A stretch of DNA of 37,993 bases from Candidatus Nitrotoga sp. M5 (GCF_927904885.1 NZ_CAKMNW010000070.1:1-37993), one strand, 5' to 3'; shown: positions 27,922-37,501, counted from the stretch's first letter. The notes: generated by a model from the sequence alone, not told the origin. Numbers and translations are program-made.

Positions 27922-28566
27922 TTACGCACTATAAGCTCGACGATGGCGAATGAATTGGCGCAATGCTGGCAGTAATGAAATTATAATGACAATGAGAACC
28001 ATCAAGGTCAAATTATCTTTCACCACTGGAATATTGCCTAAAAAATAACCTCCTAATGTAAATAGGCTAATCCACGCAATACTGCCTAACGCGCTGCACA
28101 ACATAAACATGCGATAGCGCATCAAACCAATACCGGCTACGAATGGTGCAAATGTTCGTACGATGGGCAAAAAGCGAGCAAACAGTATTGCCTTGCCTCC
28201 GTATTTCTCGTAAAACACCTGCGTTTTCTCTAAATGTTCATGTTTGAGGATACGCGAATTGGCCCGCCTAACTAAACGCATACCTACCAACCGACCGATC
28301 CAGTAGTTGGTGTTATCACCTGAAAATGATGCAACCATAAGCAATGGCATTATCAGCTCGAGTTCCAACGCGCCAGCCCCACACAGCGCACCTACCACGA
28401 ACAACAACGAATCTCCCGGTAGGAATGGCATGACCACTAGCCCAGTTTCGCTGAAAATAATCAGAAACAGGATGGCATAAATCCACATGCCATATGACTG
28501 CATAATTGCTAATAGGTGAACATCCAGATGCAGGACAATATCTATAAAAGAGGTAAGTAGTTCCAC
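27922..28566 (-). CDS. DedA family membrane protein
   Basis: DedA proteins are inner-membrane transporters; some members move undecaprenyl phosphate or phospholipids across the bilayer. The 214 residues contain several membrane segments and the family motifs: SETGLVVMPFLPGDSLLFV, SGDNTNYWIGR, FARFLPIVRTFAPFVAGIG and the C-terminal GGYFLGNIP. The start is GTG at 28566, three bases after the secF stop, so it is translated with the sec operon. This location next to secF is seen in related genomes as far as I recall. The substrate here is unknown. Confidence 0.9.
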   Translation of the reverse strand: MELLTSFIDIVLHLDVHLLAIMQSYGMWIYAILFLIIFSETGLVVMPFLPGDSLLFVVGALCGAGALELELIMPLLMVASFSGDNTNYWIGRLVGMRLVRRANSRILKHEHLEKTQVFYEKYGGKAILFARFLPIVRTFAPFVAGIGLMRYRMFMLCSALGSIAWISLFTLGGYFLGNIPVVKDNLTLMVLIVIIISLLPALRQFIRHRRAYSA

Positions 28567-28569
28567 GAT

Positions 28570-29499
28570 CTAGGGTAAAGCTTCTTCAGTTACTTTTTCT
28601 GGCTTAATGAAATCCTCGCGCGAAACGCCCATCAGAAGTAGCAAAGGACTGGCCACCAACACCGAGGAATAAATACTGAATAGAATGCCAATGGTCAACG
28701 CCAGCGCAAAATAATGCAACGCTTCTCCACCCAGAAACAGCATCGCTGTCACCATCATCTGGGTAGAGAGGTGGGTAATGATAGTTCGCGACATAGTGCG
28801 CGTAATCGCGTTGTCGATTATTTCGGGTACCTCCGTCTTGCGCATCTTACGAAAGTTTTCCCGAATACGATCAAACACCACCACTGATTCATTTACCGAA
28901 TAACCCAGCACAGCTAACAGCGCAGCCAGAACAGTGAGTGAGAAATCCCACTGAAAGAATGCAAAAAAGCCAATGATAATTACTACGTCATGCAAATTGG
29001 CGACTATCGCGGCAACGCCGAACTTCCACTCGAATCGCAGCCAAAGGTAGCACGAGATGCCAATGGAAACCAGCAACAACGCAAGCGCACCATTCTCCAC
29101 TAACTCTTTGCCTACTTGCGGCCCGACAAAGTCAACACGGCGCATTTCCACACTAGGATCCTGTTCCTGCAACTTACTGAGAATCAGCTCGCTCAGATTC
29201 GCACCCACTGTATTTTGCTTAAGAGATACCTGTAGCAGCACATCATGGCTAGAACCAAAATTCTGCACCAATGCATCTTGCAAACCCATATCAGACAGTT
29301 GCTCACGCACATTGTTTAAGTCAGCAGCCTCAGCATAATGCACTTCCATCACCGTTCCACCGGTAAAATCCACACCGAAATTCAACCCCTTGGTTGCGAT
29401 AAAAAATACCGCCAGAATAAATGTCGCCAGAGAAATTGTGGTGGTATACCGCCCATAGCTCATGAACGGGATGTTGCGTTTAAAGCTGAAAAATTCCAT
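28570..29499 (-). CDS. secF: Protein translocase subunit SecF
   Basis: SecF works with SecD to pull exported proteins through the SecYEG channel using the proton gradient. The 309 residues show the six-helix SecF fold: GLNFGVDFTGGTVMEV early in the sequence, a periplasmic loop, then GALALLLVSIGISCYLWLRF, LAALLAVLGYSVNESVVVFD (conserved Asp of DRIREN) and TRTMSRTIITHLST. AAGAGGC precedes the ATG. SecD ends 16 bases upstream. Confidence 0.96.
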   Translation of the reverse strand: MEFFSFKRNIPFMSYGRYTTTISLATFILAVFFIATKGLNFGVDFTGGTVMEVHYAEAADLNNVREQLSDMGLQDALVQNFGSSHDVLLQVSLKQNTVGANLSELILSKLQEQDPSVEMRRVDFVGPQVGKELVENGALALLLVSIGISCYLWLRFEWKFGVAAIVANLHDVVIIIGFFAFFQWDFSLTVLAALLAVLGYSVNESVVVFDRIRENFRKMRKTEVPEIIDNAITRTMSRTIITHLSTQMMVTAMLFLGGEALHYFALALTIGILFSIYSSVLVASPLLLLMGVSREDFIKPEKVTEEALP

Positions 29500-29515
29500 T
29501 TTTGCCTCTTTATAC

Positions 29516-31327
29516 TTAACCGATGGAGATCTTGGTCAACCGTAGCTTACGCCCGTACATCAGGTTTACCAGTGCACGCGATATCATCATCGCACTGAAC
29601 ATCGAAGTAAGAATTCCTAAACACAATACAACAGCGAAACCGCGTACCGCACCGGAGCCAAACATAAACAGCGCCAGACCTGCGATCAAAGTGGTGATAT
29701 TGGAATCAAGTATGGTACGGAACGCTTGTTCATATCCGGCATGGATGGATGCTTGTGGTGAATTTCCATTTCGCAGCTCCTCTCGAATGCGCTCATTGAT
29801 CAAAACGTTAGCATCAATCGCCATGCCCAGCGTCAGCGCGATGCCAGCCATACCAGGTAAGGTCAGCGTGGCTTGCAACATGGACAACAATGCCACCAGC
29901 AATAATAAGTTAGCGGCTAATGCCAGAACGGAAACAGCACCAAACAACAGGTAATAGGCAATCATAAAAATCGCAATGGCGACAAAACCGATCTGCGTTG
30001 AACGAAACCCACGATCAATATTATCCGCGCCAAGACTGGGGCCAACTGTGCGCTCTTCGATGATTTCCATCGGTGCTGCTAGTGCACCAGCGCGCAGCAA
30101 CAACGATATATCGTTAGCTTCTTTGGTGTTCATCTGTCCGCTAATTTGCACGCGGCCACCGCCAATTTCCTCACGAATCACTGGAGCAGTTACTACTTCG
30201 CCTTTACCTTTTTCAAATAGCACTATAGCCATACGCTTACCAACATTCTCGCGTGTCGCTTCTTTAAACTTACGCGTACCCACGCTATCCAGATTGATAT
30301 GCACTGCTGGCTCATTGTTGGTACTGTCAAATCCCGCTTGCGCATCATTGATGCGCTCACCAGTGAGAATCACGTTTTTCTTTACCAGCAGTATAGAACC
30401 ATCCCGATCCTTGAACATCTCGGTACCAAACGGCGGACTAGAACCCTCGCTGAACTGACGTTCATCATCCACCAGACGCACTTCAAGTGTCGCGGTGCGG
30501 CCAAGAATATCTTTCGCGTGTGCAGTATCCAGCACACCAGGGAGCTGCACCACAATTCGATCTAAACCCTGCTGCTGAATTACCGGTTCTGCCACACCCA
30601 ATTCATTGATACGATTACGTAAAGTAACCAAATTCTGCTGCACTGCAAAATCCTGAATACGTTTTTCTTCTACTGGCTTCAAGGTGGCACGCAAAAGAAT
30701 CTCGTTACCCTCATCCTTGTCATTGAAATCTAAACCAGCAAAACGTTGTTTGAGTTCACCCTCACCTTTGCTGCGCGTTTCCGCATCGCGGAATTTAATC
30801 GTAACCAATTTGCCGTCACGGTTAACACCAGAATAGGCAATATTTTCTTCACGGAGGGTGCTCCTGATATCGCCAGAAGCGGCTTCCAACGCTTTATCCA
30901 GCGCACCCTGCATATCGATCTGCAGCAAGAAATGAACCCCCCCACGCAAGTCCAACCCAAGATACATAGGCCGTGCATGTATAGCGGTTAACCACTGCGG
31001 CGAGCGTGACTGAAGATTGAGGGCAACCATGTAGTCATCGCCCAGCTTTGCCTGAAGAATGTCTTTGGCTTTAAGTTGAACATCGGTATTCTCAAAGCGA
31101 ACTTTAACGCTAGTAGGATCCAGCATGCCCCCTTCTGCATTCAGGTTTGCCGCTTTAAGTGCTGCATCAACCTGTTTCAACAATGCATCATCTGCCTTTA
31201 AATTGGCGCGTATGGGCAACACCTGTACAGCAGGAGATTCACCATAAAAATTAGGTAAGGTATAAACTAGGCCACTAATAACTACGAAGAGAACAAGCAG
31301 GTATTTCCACAGCGGATAACGGTTCAT
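29516..31327 (-). CDS. secD: Protein translocase subunit SecD
   Basis: SecD is the partner of SecF in the translocation motor. The 603 residues include one N-terminal membrane helix, the DLRGG motif in GLDLRGGVHFLLQID, a large periplasmic region with the P1 and P2 subdomains, and five C-terminal helices with LTLPGMAGIALTLGMAIDAN and VLINERIREE. A second family segment GFAVVLCLGILTSMFSA lies near the end. Length is normal. It starts nine bases after yajC. Confidence 0.97.
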   Translation of the reverse strand: MNRYPLWKYLLVLFVVISGLVYTLPNFYGESPAVQVLPIRANLKADDALLKQVDAALKAANLNAEGGMLDPTSVKVRFENTDVQLKAKDILQAKLGDDYMVALNLQSRSPQWLTAIHARPMYLGLDLRGGVHFLLQIDMQGALDKALEAASGDIRSTLREENIAYSGVNRDGKLVTIKFRDAETRSKGEGELKQRFAGLDFNDKDEGNEILLRATLKPVEEKRIQDFAVQQNLVTLRNRINELGVAEPVIQQQGLDRIVVQLPGVLDTAHAKDILGRTATLEVRLVDDERQFSEGSSPPFGTEMFKDRDGSILLVKKNVILTGERINDAQAGFDSTNNEPAVHINLDSVGTRKFKEATRENVGKRMAIVLFEKGKGEVVTAPVIREEIGGGRVQISGQMNTKEANDISLLLRAGALAAPMEIIEERTVGPSLGADNIDRGFRSTQIGFVAIAIFMIAYYLLFGAVSVLALAANLLLLVALLSMLQATLTLPGMAGIALTLGMAIDANVLINERIREELRNGNSPQASIHAGYEQAFRTILDSNITTLIAGLALFMFGSGAVRGFAVVLCLGILTSMFSAMMISRALVNLMYGRKLRLTKISIG

Positions 31328-31336
31328 TGCAGTACC

Positions 31337-31660
31337 TTAAATCGATTTAATTGTGCCTTTGGGTAGCACGGTTTGAACTGCACTTTTCTGAATTTGAACC
31401 GTAACGTTCTCAGCGATTTCCACGCTTAAATAATCCTCTCCAACCTTGGTTATTCGACCCAATTCTCCGCCAATTGTGACGATTTCATCACCTTTTTGCA
31501 GCGCAATCAGCATGGCCTTTTGTTCCTTGGCACGTTTCTGTTGTGGACGCAGCAGAAGAAAATAGAACACTACAATTACTGCGATTATAGGCAAAAATTC
31601 CAGGAATCCAGATCCGGATGGAGCCGTAGCGGTTTGAGCATAAGCGTTGCTAATCAACAT
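31337..31660 (-). CDS. yajC: Preprotein translocase accessory subunit YajC
   Basis: YajC is a small membrane protein that associates with SecDF and YidC. The 107-residue protein has one membrane helix (FLEFLPIIAVIVVFYFLLL) followed by RPQQKRAKEQ and the conserved GDEIVTIGGELGRI and VTVQIQKSAV segments. It lies between tgt and secD with a 36-base gap to tgt, in the classic order tgt-yajC-secD-secF. Confidence 0.96.
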   Translation of the reverse strand: MLISNAYAQTATAPSGSGFLEFLPIIAVIVVFYFLLLRPQQKRAKEQKAMLIALQKGDEIVTIGGELGRITKVGEDYLSVEIAENVTVQIQKSAVQTVLPKGTIKSI

Positions 31661-31696
31661 GACACTTTTTCCAGTTAAAATTCGAAGCGGCGGATT

Positions 31697-32812
<1,116 letters not shown>

Positions 32813-32855
32813 TTAGTCGCAATTACCACTACTTTGAAAATGACTCAGGGATTAC

Positions 32856-32921
32856 AAGGCACCTCTAAATATCTAACATTACGAGCAGCTGATTGTAAAG
32901 TTTGATATTTAGAGGTGCCTT
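32856..32921. mobile_element. Short perfect inverted-repeat element upstream of tgt
   Basis: AAGGCACCTCTAAATATC at 32856-32873 is the exact complement of GATATTTAGAGGTGCCTT at 32904-32921. The 30-base centre has no homology that I can see to the longer copies. The 18-base arms use the same end sequence as the family-1 elements, so it looks like a strongly deleted derivative. On RNA it could form a long hairpin about 50 bases before tgt. Confidence 0.6.
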
Positions 32922-32924
32922 AAA

Positions 32925-33257
32925 TTAACTCGCATAAACCATACAACATCCTGCAACCATTCTCATGGCCAATACAGCTCCTACGTCTGCGTCATACCAA
33001 CACTCTTCGCCGCCGCTGCCATAGCCCCATATCTACAACATTACATTCCATAATCCTAGCGTTGCATTACTTTGCGCCAATTTAAAGGTTCCACCTATAA
33101 GCATGGAAACGTTCCCGTAACGATTTCTAAGGCCAGCAATCCAAAAGCTGATCAGCCAATACAGTAAAGCACCAAGCGCAATTCTATACTCCATATTATC
33201 GCGATTGATAATCATATCAGACCCAAGCCACTTCCCCGCAGTTGCACCAACACCCAT
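32925..33257 (-). pseudogene. Possible small membrane-protein frame with internal stop
   Basis: The minus-strand frame from 33257 reads MGVGATAGKWLGSDMIINR and IALGALLYWLISFWIAGL, a likely membrane segment, to a TAG at 33033-33035. The same frame stays open after that stop (IWGYGSGGEECWYDADVG, then MRMVAGCCMVYAS) to a TAA near 32925. The family is unknown. A MITE-like element lies 31 bases upstream. It may be a decayed gene or chance. Confidence 0.25.
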
Positions 33258-33288
33258 AAACGTAAATGCATTGAAATTTTAATTATAA

Positions 33289-33461
33289 AGGCACCACTAT
33301 AATTTCAATTTTGCGAGCAACCGCTTCGCAGCTTGCTTACCTCGTTAAGGCAAAACAAGACGCGAGTCAAAAATTAAACGCAGCATATATTTTGATTTGC
33401 AGGTGATAATTTATTTGAGAAACGCGGTATTGTGACGAAGTTTGGATTTTGGAGGTGCCCT
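33289..33461. mobile_element. MITE-like element, family 1 (copy B)
   Basis: The left end AGGCACCACTATAATTTCAA and the right end GGATTTTGGAGGTGCCCT are imperfect complements. The left arm contains GCGAGCAACCGCTTCGCAGC then TTGCTTAC, nearly the same as in the 36114-36290 copy. The core shares ACGCGGTATTGTGACGA with the other copies. Its size is 173 bases and it carries no coding frame. Confidence 0.7.
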
Positions 33462-33640
33462 GAAAGCCATTGCGAAATATAGAAGTAATGATATACCAGC
33501 GGGCTCAAGCAGCAACCCCAGCAGTTAATGTTTATTCGTCGATATAACGAGCTTCATTTCAGTAGGTGCTCGTTATAAACAGCTACCGGTGATTGAAATT
33601 TGAGCAGTTTTCTTGGAAATGTATTCAACCTCAAGCAATT
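33462..33640. other. Spacer with a 10-bp perfect hairpin
   Basis: TATAACGAGC at 33543-33552 pairs exactly with GCTCGTTATA at 33568-33577 over a 15-base loop. It lies downstream of the small membrane genes on the minus strand, but no T-tract follows. Nothing else was recognised. Confidence 0.35.
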
Positions 33641-33803
33641 TCATTCAACTGTTCTTGCATGTAGGCAACATGCCTGCCTCTTCAGCAAATACTGGCGTAG
33701 TAACGCCATGCCTACAATACCCGTTGCCAGGCATAGTGCGGTCCAGGCAAGAACCCAAACGATTAACGCGTTGGCGTCTACTATTTCCAGTTGACCTTCG
33801 ATA
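33641..33803 (-). pseudogene. Continuation of small membrane protein in a shifted frame
   Basis: Immediately after the stop of the preceding small gene, a shifted minus-strand frame reads IEGQLEIVDANALIVWVLAW, then TALCLATGIVGMALLRQYLL, and ends KRQACCLHARTVE at 33641. It has a clear membrane segment and protein-like composition but no ATG, GTG or TTG start before IEGQ. The simplest reading is that it is the C-terminal half of the 57-residue protein upstream, cut off by a frameshift (real or sequencing error). Confidence 0.5.
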
Positions 33804-33977
33804 CTATCGATTACGGTACATGAATACCAAATACCATGCGCTTATAGTTAATATCCACGAAACAGTTTTAAAGACAATCGAAGTGTCAATTAAACCCATC
33901 TGCAGTGCTAATGTGAAAGCGCTTAGATTGATGGCTATAATCGAACATACAAAATATAGTAAGAATGATTTCAGCAT
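33804..33977 (-). CDS. Small two-helix membrane protein (possibly frameshift-truncated)
   Basis: The product has 57 residues and two membrane segments (LLYFVCSIIAINLSAFTLAL and VSWILTISAWYLVFM). AAAGGAG eight bases before the ATG at 33977 decides the start; a longer frame to 34007 lacks a ribosome site. It follows the 144-residue membrane gene by 36 bases, so both are probably one transcript. The family and function are unknown. The next bases encode a membrane segment in another frame, so the original gene was likely about 110 codons. Confidence 0.6.
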   Translation of the reverse strand: MLKSFLLYFVCSIIAINLSAFTLALQMGLIDTSIVFKTVSWILTISAWYLVFMYRNR

Positions 33978-34013
33978 GGCTATTTCTCCTTTCTCATGAC
34001 TTATCAATTAGAC

Positions 34014-34448
34014 CTAACTATGTACAACTACATTATTTTCCTTACTCGGACGACGATAAACGCCTTTAACAACCTCACCGATAATCCCTCCAAAATTGGC
34101 AGCTTCCACTACCAGAATGAGACAAGGTCCCCAGTACGACAGGGGAACCAGGAAAAACATATCGACATCTGCAGAAGAGTTTTCGAAGTAGGTTAAATAG
34201 ACAAAGCTGGTGCAACGTACAATCAGCGGGGGTAAGCAGGCCAACCATTTTCCACCTAGGCCAAAAATCCAGGAGACCAAGAATCCTGCAATGAATGGGA
34301 CCAAAAATACATCTAACATCCACGCAAAATTAAATGTGGAGATGCCAGTAAATACTTCGATATTGACCCCCAGCGCCTTATCTCCCAAATAAATCAACAC
34401 CGAGCCAGCAAGCACAGCAATAAATCCTTTGGCGTATCGAGAATTCAT
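34014..34448 (-). CDS. Unknown membrane protein divergent from the MocR-like regulator
   Basis: I do not recognise a named family. The 144-residue protein has about four membrane segments (near 8-22, 38-60, 68-88 and 100-125). Notable sequence includes GDKALGVNIEVFTGISTFNF, GFLVSWIFGLGGKWLACLPP and SYWGPCLILVVEAANFGGII. AAGGAG lies eight bases before the ATG at 34448, which I prefer to the GTG two codons upstream. It heads a two-gene minus-strand unit and is divergent from the MocR-like gene, with 179 bases between them. Such regulators often control the divergent gene, so this protein may be its target (inference). Confidence 0.75.
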   Translation of the reverse strand: MNSRYAKGFIAVLAGSVLIYLGDKALGVNIEVFTGISTFNFAWMLDVFLVPFIAGFLVSWIFGLGGKWLACLPPLIVRCTSFVYLTYFENSSADVDMFFLVPLSYWGPCLILVVEAANFGGIIGEVVKGVYRRPSKENNVVVHS

Positions 34449-34567
34449 TTTCACTACTCCTTATTAATAAAGCCACTTGCCACTTTAAAGTTATTCAATA
34501 GTAGTTAATTGCTTTAGAGATATTTATATCCAACCTTATCTCTTAGTGCATACATTACTAGACAATA

Positions 34568-34617
34568 ACCTGACAATACAGGTACAGTTACTTGCATATT
34601 TAACCAACCTGTACTGG
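34568..34617. promoter_or_regulatory. Candidate operator of the MocR-like regulator
   Basis: Three copies of the half-site ACCTG/CAGGT occur: ACCTG at 34568-34572, CAGGT at 34579-34583 in inverted order, and ACCTG again at 34607-34611. The related strings ACAGGTACAG and CCTGTACTGG surround the last two. The last site ends ten bases before the regulator's ATG. MocR/GntR proteins typically bind repeated half-sites between divergent genes. Confidence 0.45.
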
Positions 34618-34627
34618 TCCAATAACC

Positions 34628-36049
34628 ATGCCAATATTAAATTTAGATTCAAACGATCCGTCACCGTTGATTGAACAGATCGCCAATGCCATCCAAAAAA
34701 TGATAGATGACAAGGTAATGCGACCGGGCTCACGTATGACTTCGATACGGAAATTCGCTCAATACCACGGCGTAAGCCGCTTCACTGTTGTCCAGGCTTA
34801 TGACAAATTAGTCGCGATGGGATATCTGCATTCGAGGCAAGGTTCTGGTTTTTATGTTTCATCTCGACCAACACCTCGTGATTTATCTGAAGCCGCATAC
34901 AAACTCGATAGCGTAATAGATGTCGTTTGGCTGCTAAGGAATTCGCTAAAAGATCGAGCTAGCAAAACGATGCCCGGAGCATGGTGGCTTCCAGCCTCAT
35001 GGATGGTAGAAACAGGCATCAAAAAAAGTTTGAGGGCACTGTCACTTAAAGATGGGGAGTTTCTTACCGCTTATGGTACGCCGGGCGGTTACTTACCCTT
35101 GAGGGATCTACTTCAAAGAAAACTATCTACGATCGGTGTTGTTGCAGATACATCGCAAATCATCCTGACCACAGGTGTGACGCATGCGATGGACCTGGTA
35201 ACTCGATTCTTTGTACGGCCTGGTGACACTGTGTTAGTCGATGATCCGGGATACTTTATTCTGTTTGGAGGACTGAAATCATTTGGTGCGAAAATCGTCG
35301 GGGTGCCTTGGAATAATGACGGCCCTGATACCAGTGCGATGGAAACGCTGATCAAGGAACATCATCCCAAGCTTTTTTTTACGAATACAATTTTGCACAA
35401 TCCTACCGGCGCCAGTATTAGCCAGCCCGTCGCTCATCGCATGCTTCAGCTGGCCGAAAAATACGACATGATTCTGGTTGAGGATGATATATACGGCGAT
35501 TTCCACCCTACGATGGCGACTCGCCTTGCCACGCTTGACCAACTCAATCGAGTTATCTACGTAAGCAGTTTCTCGAAATCAGTCTCTGCAAGTCTGCGTG
35601 TTGGATATTTCGCATGTAACCGAGAAATTGCAGAGAACCTCTGTGATGTTAAGCTTTTGACAGGCCTTACCACTTCAGAAGTGAGTGAGCGATTAATGTA
35701 TCAACTTTTGACTGACGGCCATTACCGAAAGCATCTGGATAAGCTTCGAGCAAAATTGCAGCTGGCGCGACAAACCACAATTACAAAACTTGAAAACCTC
35801 GGCTTTACAATATATTGCGAACCAGAAGGCGGTATGTTTGTTTGGGCAAAACTGAATGACGAAAGCAACGCGGCTGAAATTGCAAGCCTCGCTGCAATAG
35901 AAGGAATCATGCTCGCTCCCGGAAACATGTTCCGGCCACACCAGGAATCTTCACCTTGGTTCAGGTTTAACGTAGCACATTGCGGCGACGATGCAACGTT
36001 TGAGTTTTTTAAAGGTGGAGGTTTCAATACTGAAACGCCGCTTTTGTAG
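34628..36049 (+). CDS. MocR-like transcription regulator (GntR HTH plus aminotransferase fold)
   Basis: The 473-residue protein fuses a GntR-type winged helix (about 8-78: SRMTSIRKFAQYHGVSRFTV, YLHSRQGSGFYV) to a fold-type I aminotransferase domain (about 115-460). PLP-site residues are intact: HNPTGA (257-262), the Asp of VEDDIYGDF and the Schiff-base Lys317 in SSFSKSVSASLRVGY. MocR regulators sense PLP or an amino compound through this domain. The C-terminal few residues (FFKGGGFNTETPLL) look slightly unusual. No PLP-pathway gene is adjacent. The likely targets are itself and the divergent membrane genes. Confidence 0.9.
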   Translation: MPILNLDSNDPSPLIEQIANAIQKMIDDKVMRPGSRMTSIRKFAQYHGVSRFTVVQAYDKLVAMGYLHSRQGSGFYVSSRPTPRDLSEAAYKLDSVIDVVWLLRNSLKDRASKTMPGAWWLPASWMVETGIKKSLRALSLKDGEFLTAYGTPGGYLPLRDLLQRKLSTIGVVADTSQIILTTGVTHAMDLVTRFFVRPGDTVLVDDPGYFILFGGLKSFGAKIVGVPWNNDGPDTSAMETLIKEHHPKLFFTNTILHNPTGASISQPVAHRMLQLAEKYDMILVEDDIYGDFHPTMATRLATLDQLNRVIYVSSFSKSVSASLRVGYFACNREIAENLCDVKLLTGLTTSEVSERLMYQLLTDGHYRKHLDKLRAKLQLARQTTITKLENLGFTIYCEPEGGMFVWAKLNDESNAAEIASLAAIEGIMLAPGNMFRPHQESSPWFRFNVAHCGDDATFEFFKGGGFNTETPLL

Positions 36050-36113
36050 GTGATTTCAGGTGGCGAGCTGAGTTGAAATTGGAGCTACTTAAACGATAAA
36101 TGAAAGGGACTAA

Positions 36114-36290
36114 AGGGTGCCTCTAAAAATTAAATTTTGCGAGCAGCCGCTTCGCAGCTTGCTTGCTTACCCCGTCGCTATGCAAGGCGCGAGCAAAAAA
36201 TTTGAGCGCGGCATATGGTTGATATACAAGATACTTATCTTTTAGAGTAATGCAGCATTGTGACAAAAATTGAATTTTTAGAGGTGCCCT
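36114..36290. mobile_element. MITE-like element, family 1 (copy C)
   Basis: The left end AGGGTGCCTCTAAAAATT and the right end AATTTTTAGAGGTGCCCT are near-complements (two changed bases). The left arm has GCGAGCAGCCGCTTCGCAGC and TTGCTTGC, and the core has GTAATGCAGCATTGTGACAA, both shared with the other copies. It is 177 bases long. It lies 64 bases after the MocR-like stop and has no coding capacity. Confidence 0.75.
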
Positions 36291-36711
36291 TTGGTATAAG
36301 CTTGCAAGAGCCTTGGATAAACAATCACCAACTCGGTAGTCCGCAATGGACCAATTGCGAACACCAAAAACTTGTCGAGTATTTTTTGAAATGTATCTTA
36401 GGGAGCGATTGGTTACAGGTATAGTTCCCCTGATTCCTAGGCAATAAATCAGGATGATAATCTGCTGCAATTGAGGGGCAGGTTATCAGTGAACCGAAGC
36501 ACAAAAATTGATGTTAGTGAAAGACAGCATACGACACACACCGTCTCATCATGAAGCTTGCAGACGAAGCCCATTTTCGGCCATTCCGGTCTATGGCAAC
36601 TTTCTGAATAGGCAGCCGAATCAGCGTGCAGGAAGGTCCGCTTTATATCATCCTTTAGAATGCAAAGTGAACAGGTGATTCAACATAATTCGAATGGTTC
36701 AAAGCATGCAA
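36291..36711. other. Spacer between MITE copy C and the right-edge cassette
   Basis: No convincing gene. A 33-codon plus-strand frame at about 36346 (MDQLRTPKTCRVFFEMYLRE...) reads somewhat like protein but has no ribosome site. Otherwise it appears non-coding. Confidence 0.4.
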
Positions 36712-36740
36712 TTGGATCGTCAAAAGAATTGTGCTATCCT
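36712..36740 (+). promoter_or_regulatory. Candidate promoter of the right-edge cassette
   Basis: TTGGAT at 36712-36717 and TATCCT at 36735-36740, with an ideal 17-base spacer, stand 24 bases before the ATG at 36764. Confidence 0.45.
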
Positions 36741-36763
36741 GGACAAAACTGAGGAGCAATGAA

Positions 36764-37081
36764 ATGACTGCTGTCGCCCCAACACTTGATGTATCCATCG
36801 AACGAATGAAAAAAGAAATTATTGAGGACATAAAAGCCGGACGAGTGCCCACAGATTGCCCCTCATTTTCAGCTCTTCACGATTACATGGATGCTAATTG
36901 CTATGGTGGATTCTGTGAGGATGATGTAATGCAATCCTTATTAGATCACTTCGGTGGGCGTGATGAAAATGAAGGCATGCCGGACGATCTGATGAACTAC
37001 CTGAATGCTTCTCAAGATGCAATTGACCGCTGGATTAAAGACAGCGGCATTCAGAAACTTGCTCAGCACTCACCAATTTAA
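36764..37081 (+). CDS. Unknown small acidic protein
   Basis: GAGGAG eight bases upstream decides the ATG at 36764. The 105-residue protein is soluble, acidic and mostly helical by composition. It contains DIKAGRVPTDCPSFSALHDY, MDANCYGGFCEDD and FGGRDENEGMPDDLMNYLNA. I recall proteins of this look from plasmids and genomic islands but cannot name a family. It is followed in the same frame, after one stop codon, by the next gene, and both face the convergent vsr gene. Confidence 0.65.
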   Translation: MTAVAPTLDVSIERMKKEIIEDIKAGRVPTDCPSFSALHDYMDANCYGGFCEDDVMQSLLDHFGGRDENEGMPDDLMNYLNASQDAIDRWIKDSGIQKLAQHSPI

Positions 37082-37120
37082 TGTTCCAAACCCAATGCTA
37101 AGGAGATTGATGAACGTTCT

Positions 37121-37501
37121 GTGCTGGTATCCTCGTTGAGCAAGACGGCTGTTGGCATAGCATTCAACGCTATCATCAAAGGAACAGGTATTAATGACAT
37201 TGGCGAAATCCTGCCTGATTGGAATGAGTCTCAACTCAACGAGGATGGCGATAAGATTTTTCGCTATCCAGGTAGAAATGGCAGGTTCTCACGCGGCAAA
37301 GACGGTGGCAAAGTCATAATTGGCAAGCGGGGATTCCTGGCGTGGTTATTAAATGAGTATCCACTCGATGAAAAAGTATATGGTGCGAATATCAGAAACG
37401 ATACCGTATGGCCAGCGCTGATTCGGGGCGCACGAGAAGTAGAATCAGGAGGAATTGAATCTCAGTTCGTACCTATTACTGTTGCGGCCACTCAACCCTG
37501 A
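37121..37501 (+). CDS. Unknown protein with uncertain start
   Basis: No family was recognised. The 126 residues contain GTGINDIGEILPDWNESQ, FRYPGRNGRFSRGKDGGKVI and LLNEYPLDEKVYGANIR. The start is doubtful. GTG at 37121 is 15 bases after an AAGGAG; an ATG at 37110 is better placed but opens a nine-codon frame. The gene's frame is open upstream through NAKEIDERS, starting right after the stop of the previous gene, which is in the same frame. ATT at 37106 as a start, a frameshift, or an originally fused gene are all possible. Its 3' end overlaps the convergent vsr gene by 26 bases. Confidence 0.55.
   Translation: MLVSSLSKTAVGIAFNAIIKGTGINDIGEILPDWNESQLNEDGDKIFRYPGRNGRFSRGKDGGKVIIGKRGFLAWLLNEYPLDEKVYGANIRNDTVWPALIRGAREVESGGIESQFVPITVAATQP

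Noticed and set aside
33613..33999. 128-codon plus-strand frame opposite the small membrane genes
   Set aside because: The minus strand there has a strong ribosome site and membrane-protein composition. The plus frame is best explained as its shadow.
36123..36470. 115-codon minus-strand open frame
   Set aside because: It runs through most of MITE copy C and has no ribosome site or recognisable protein features.
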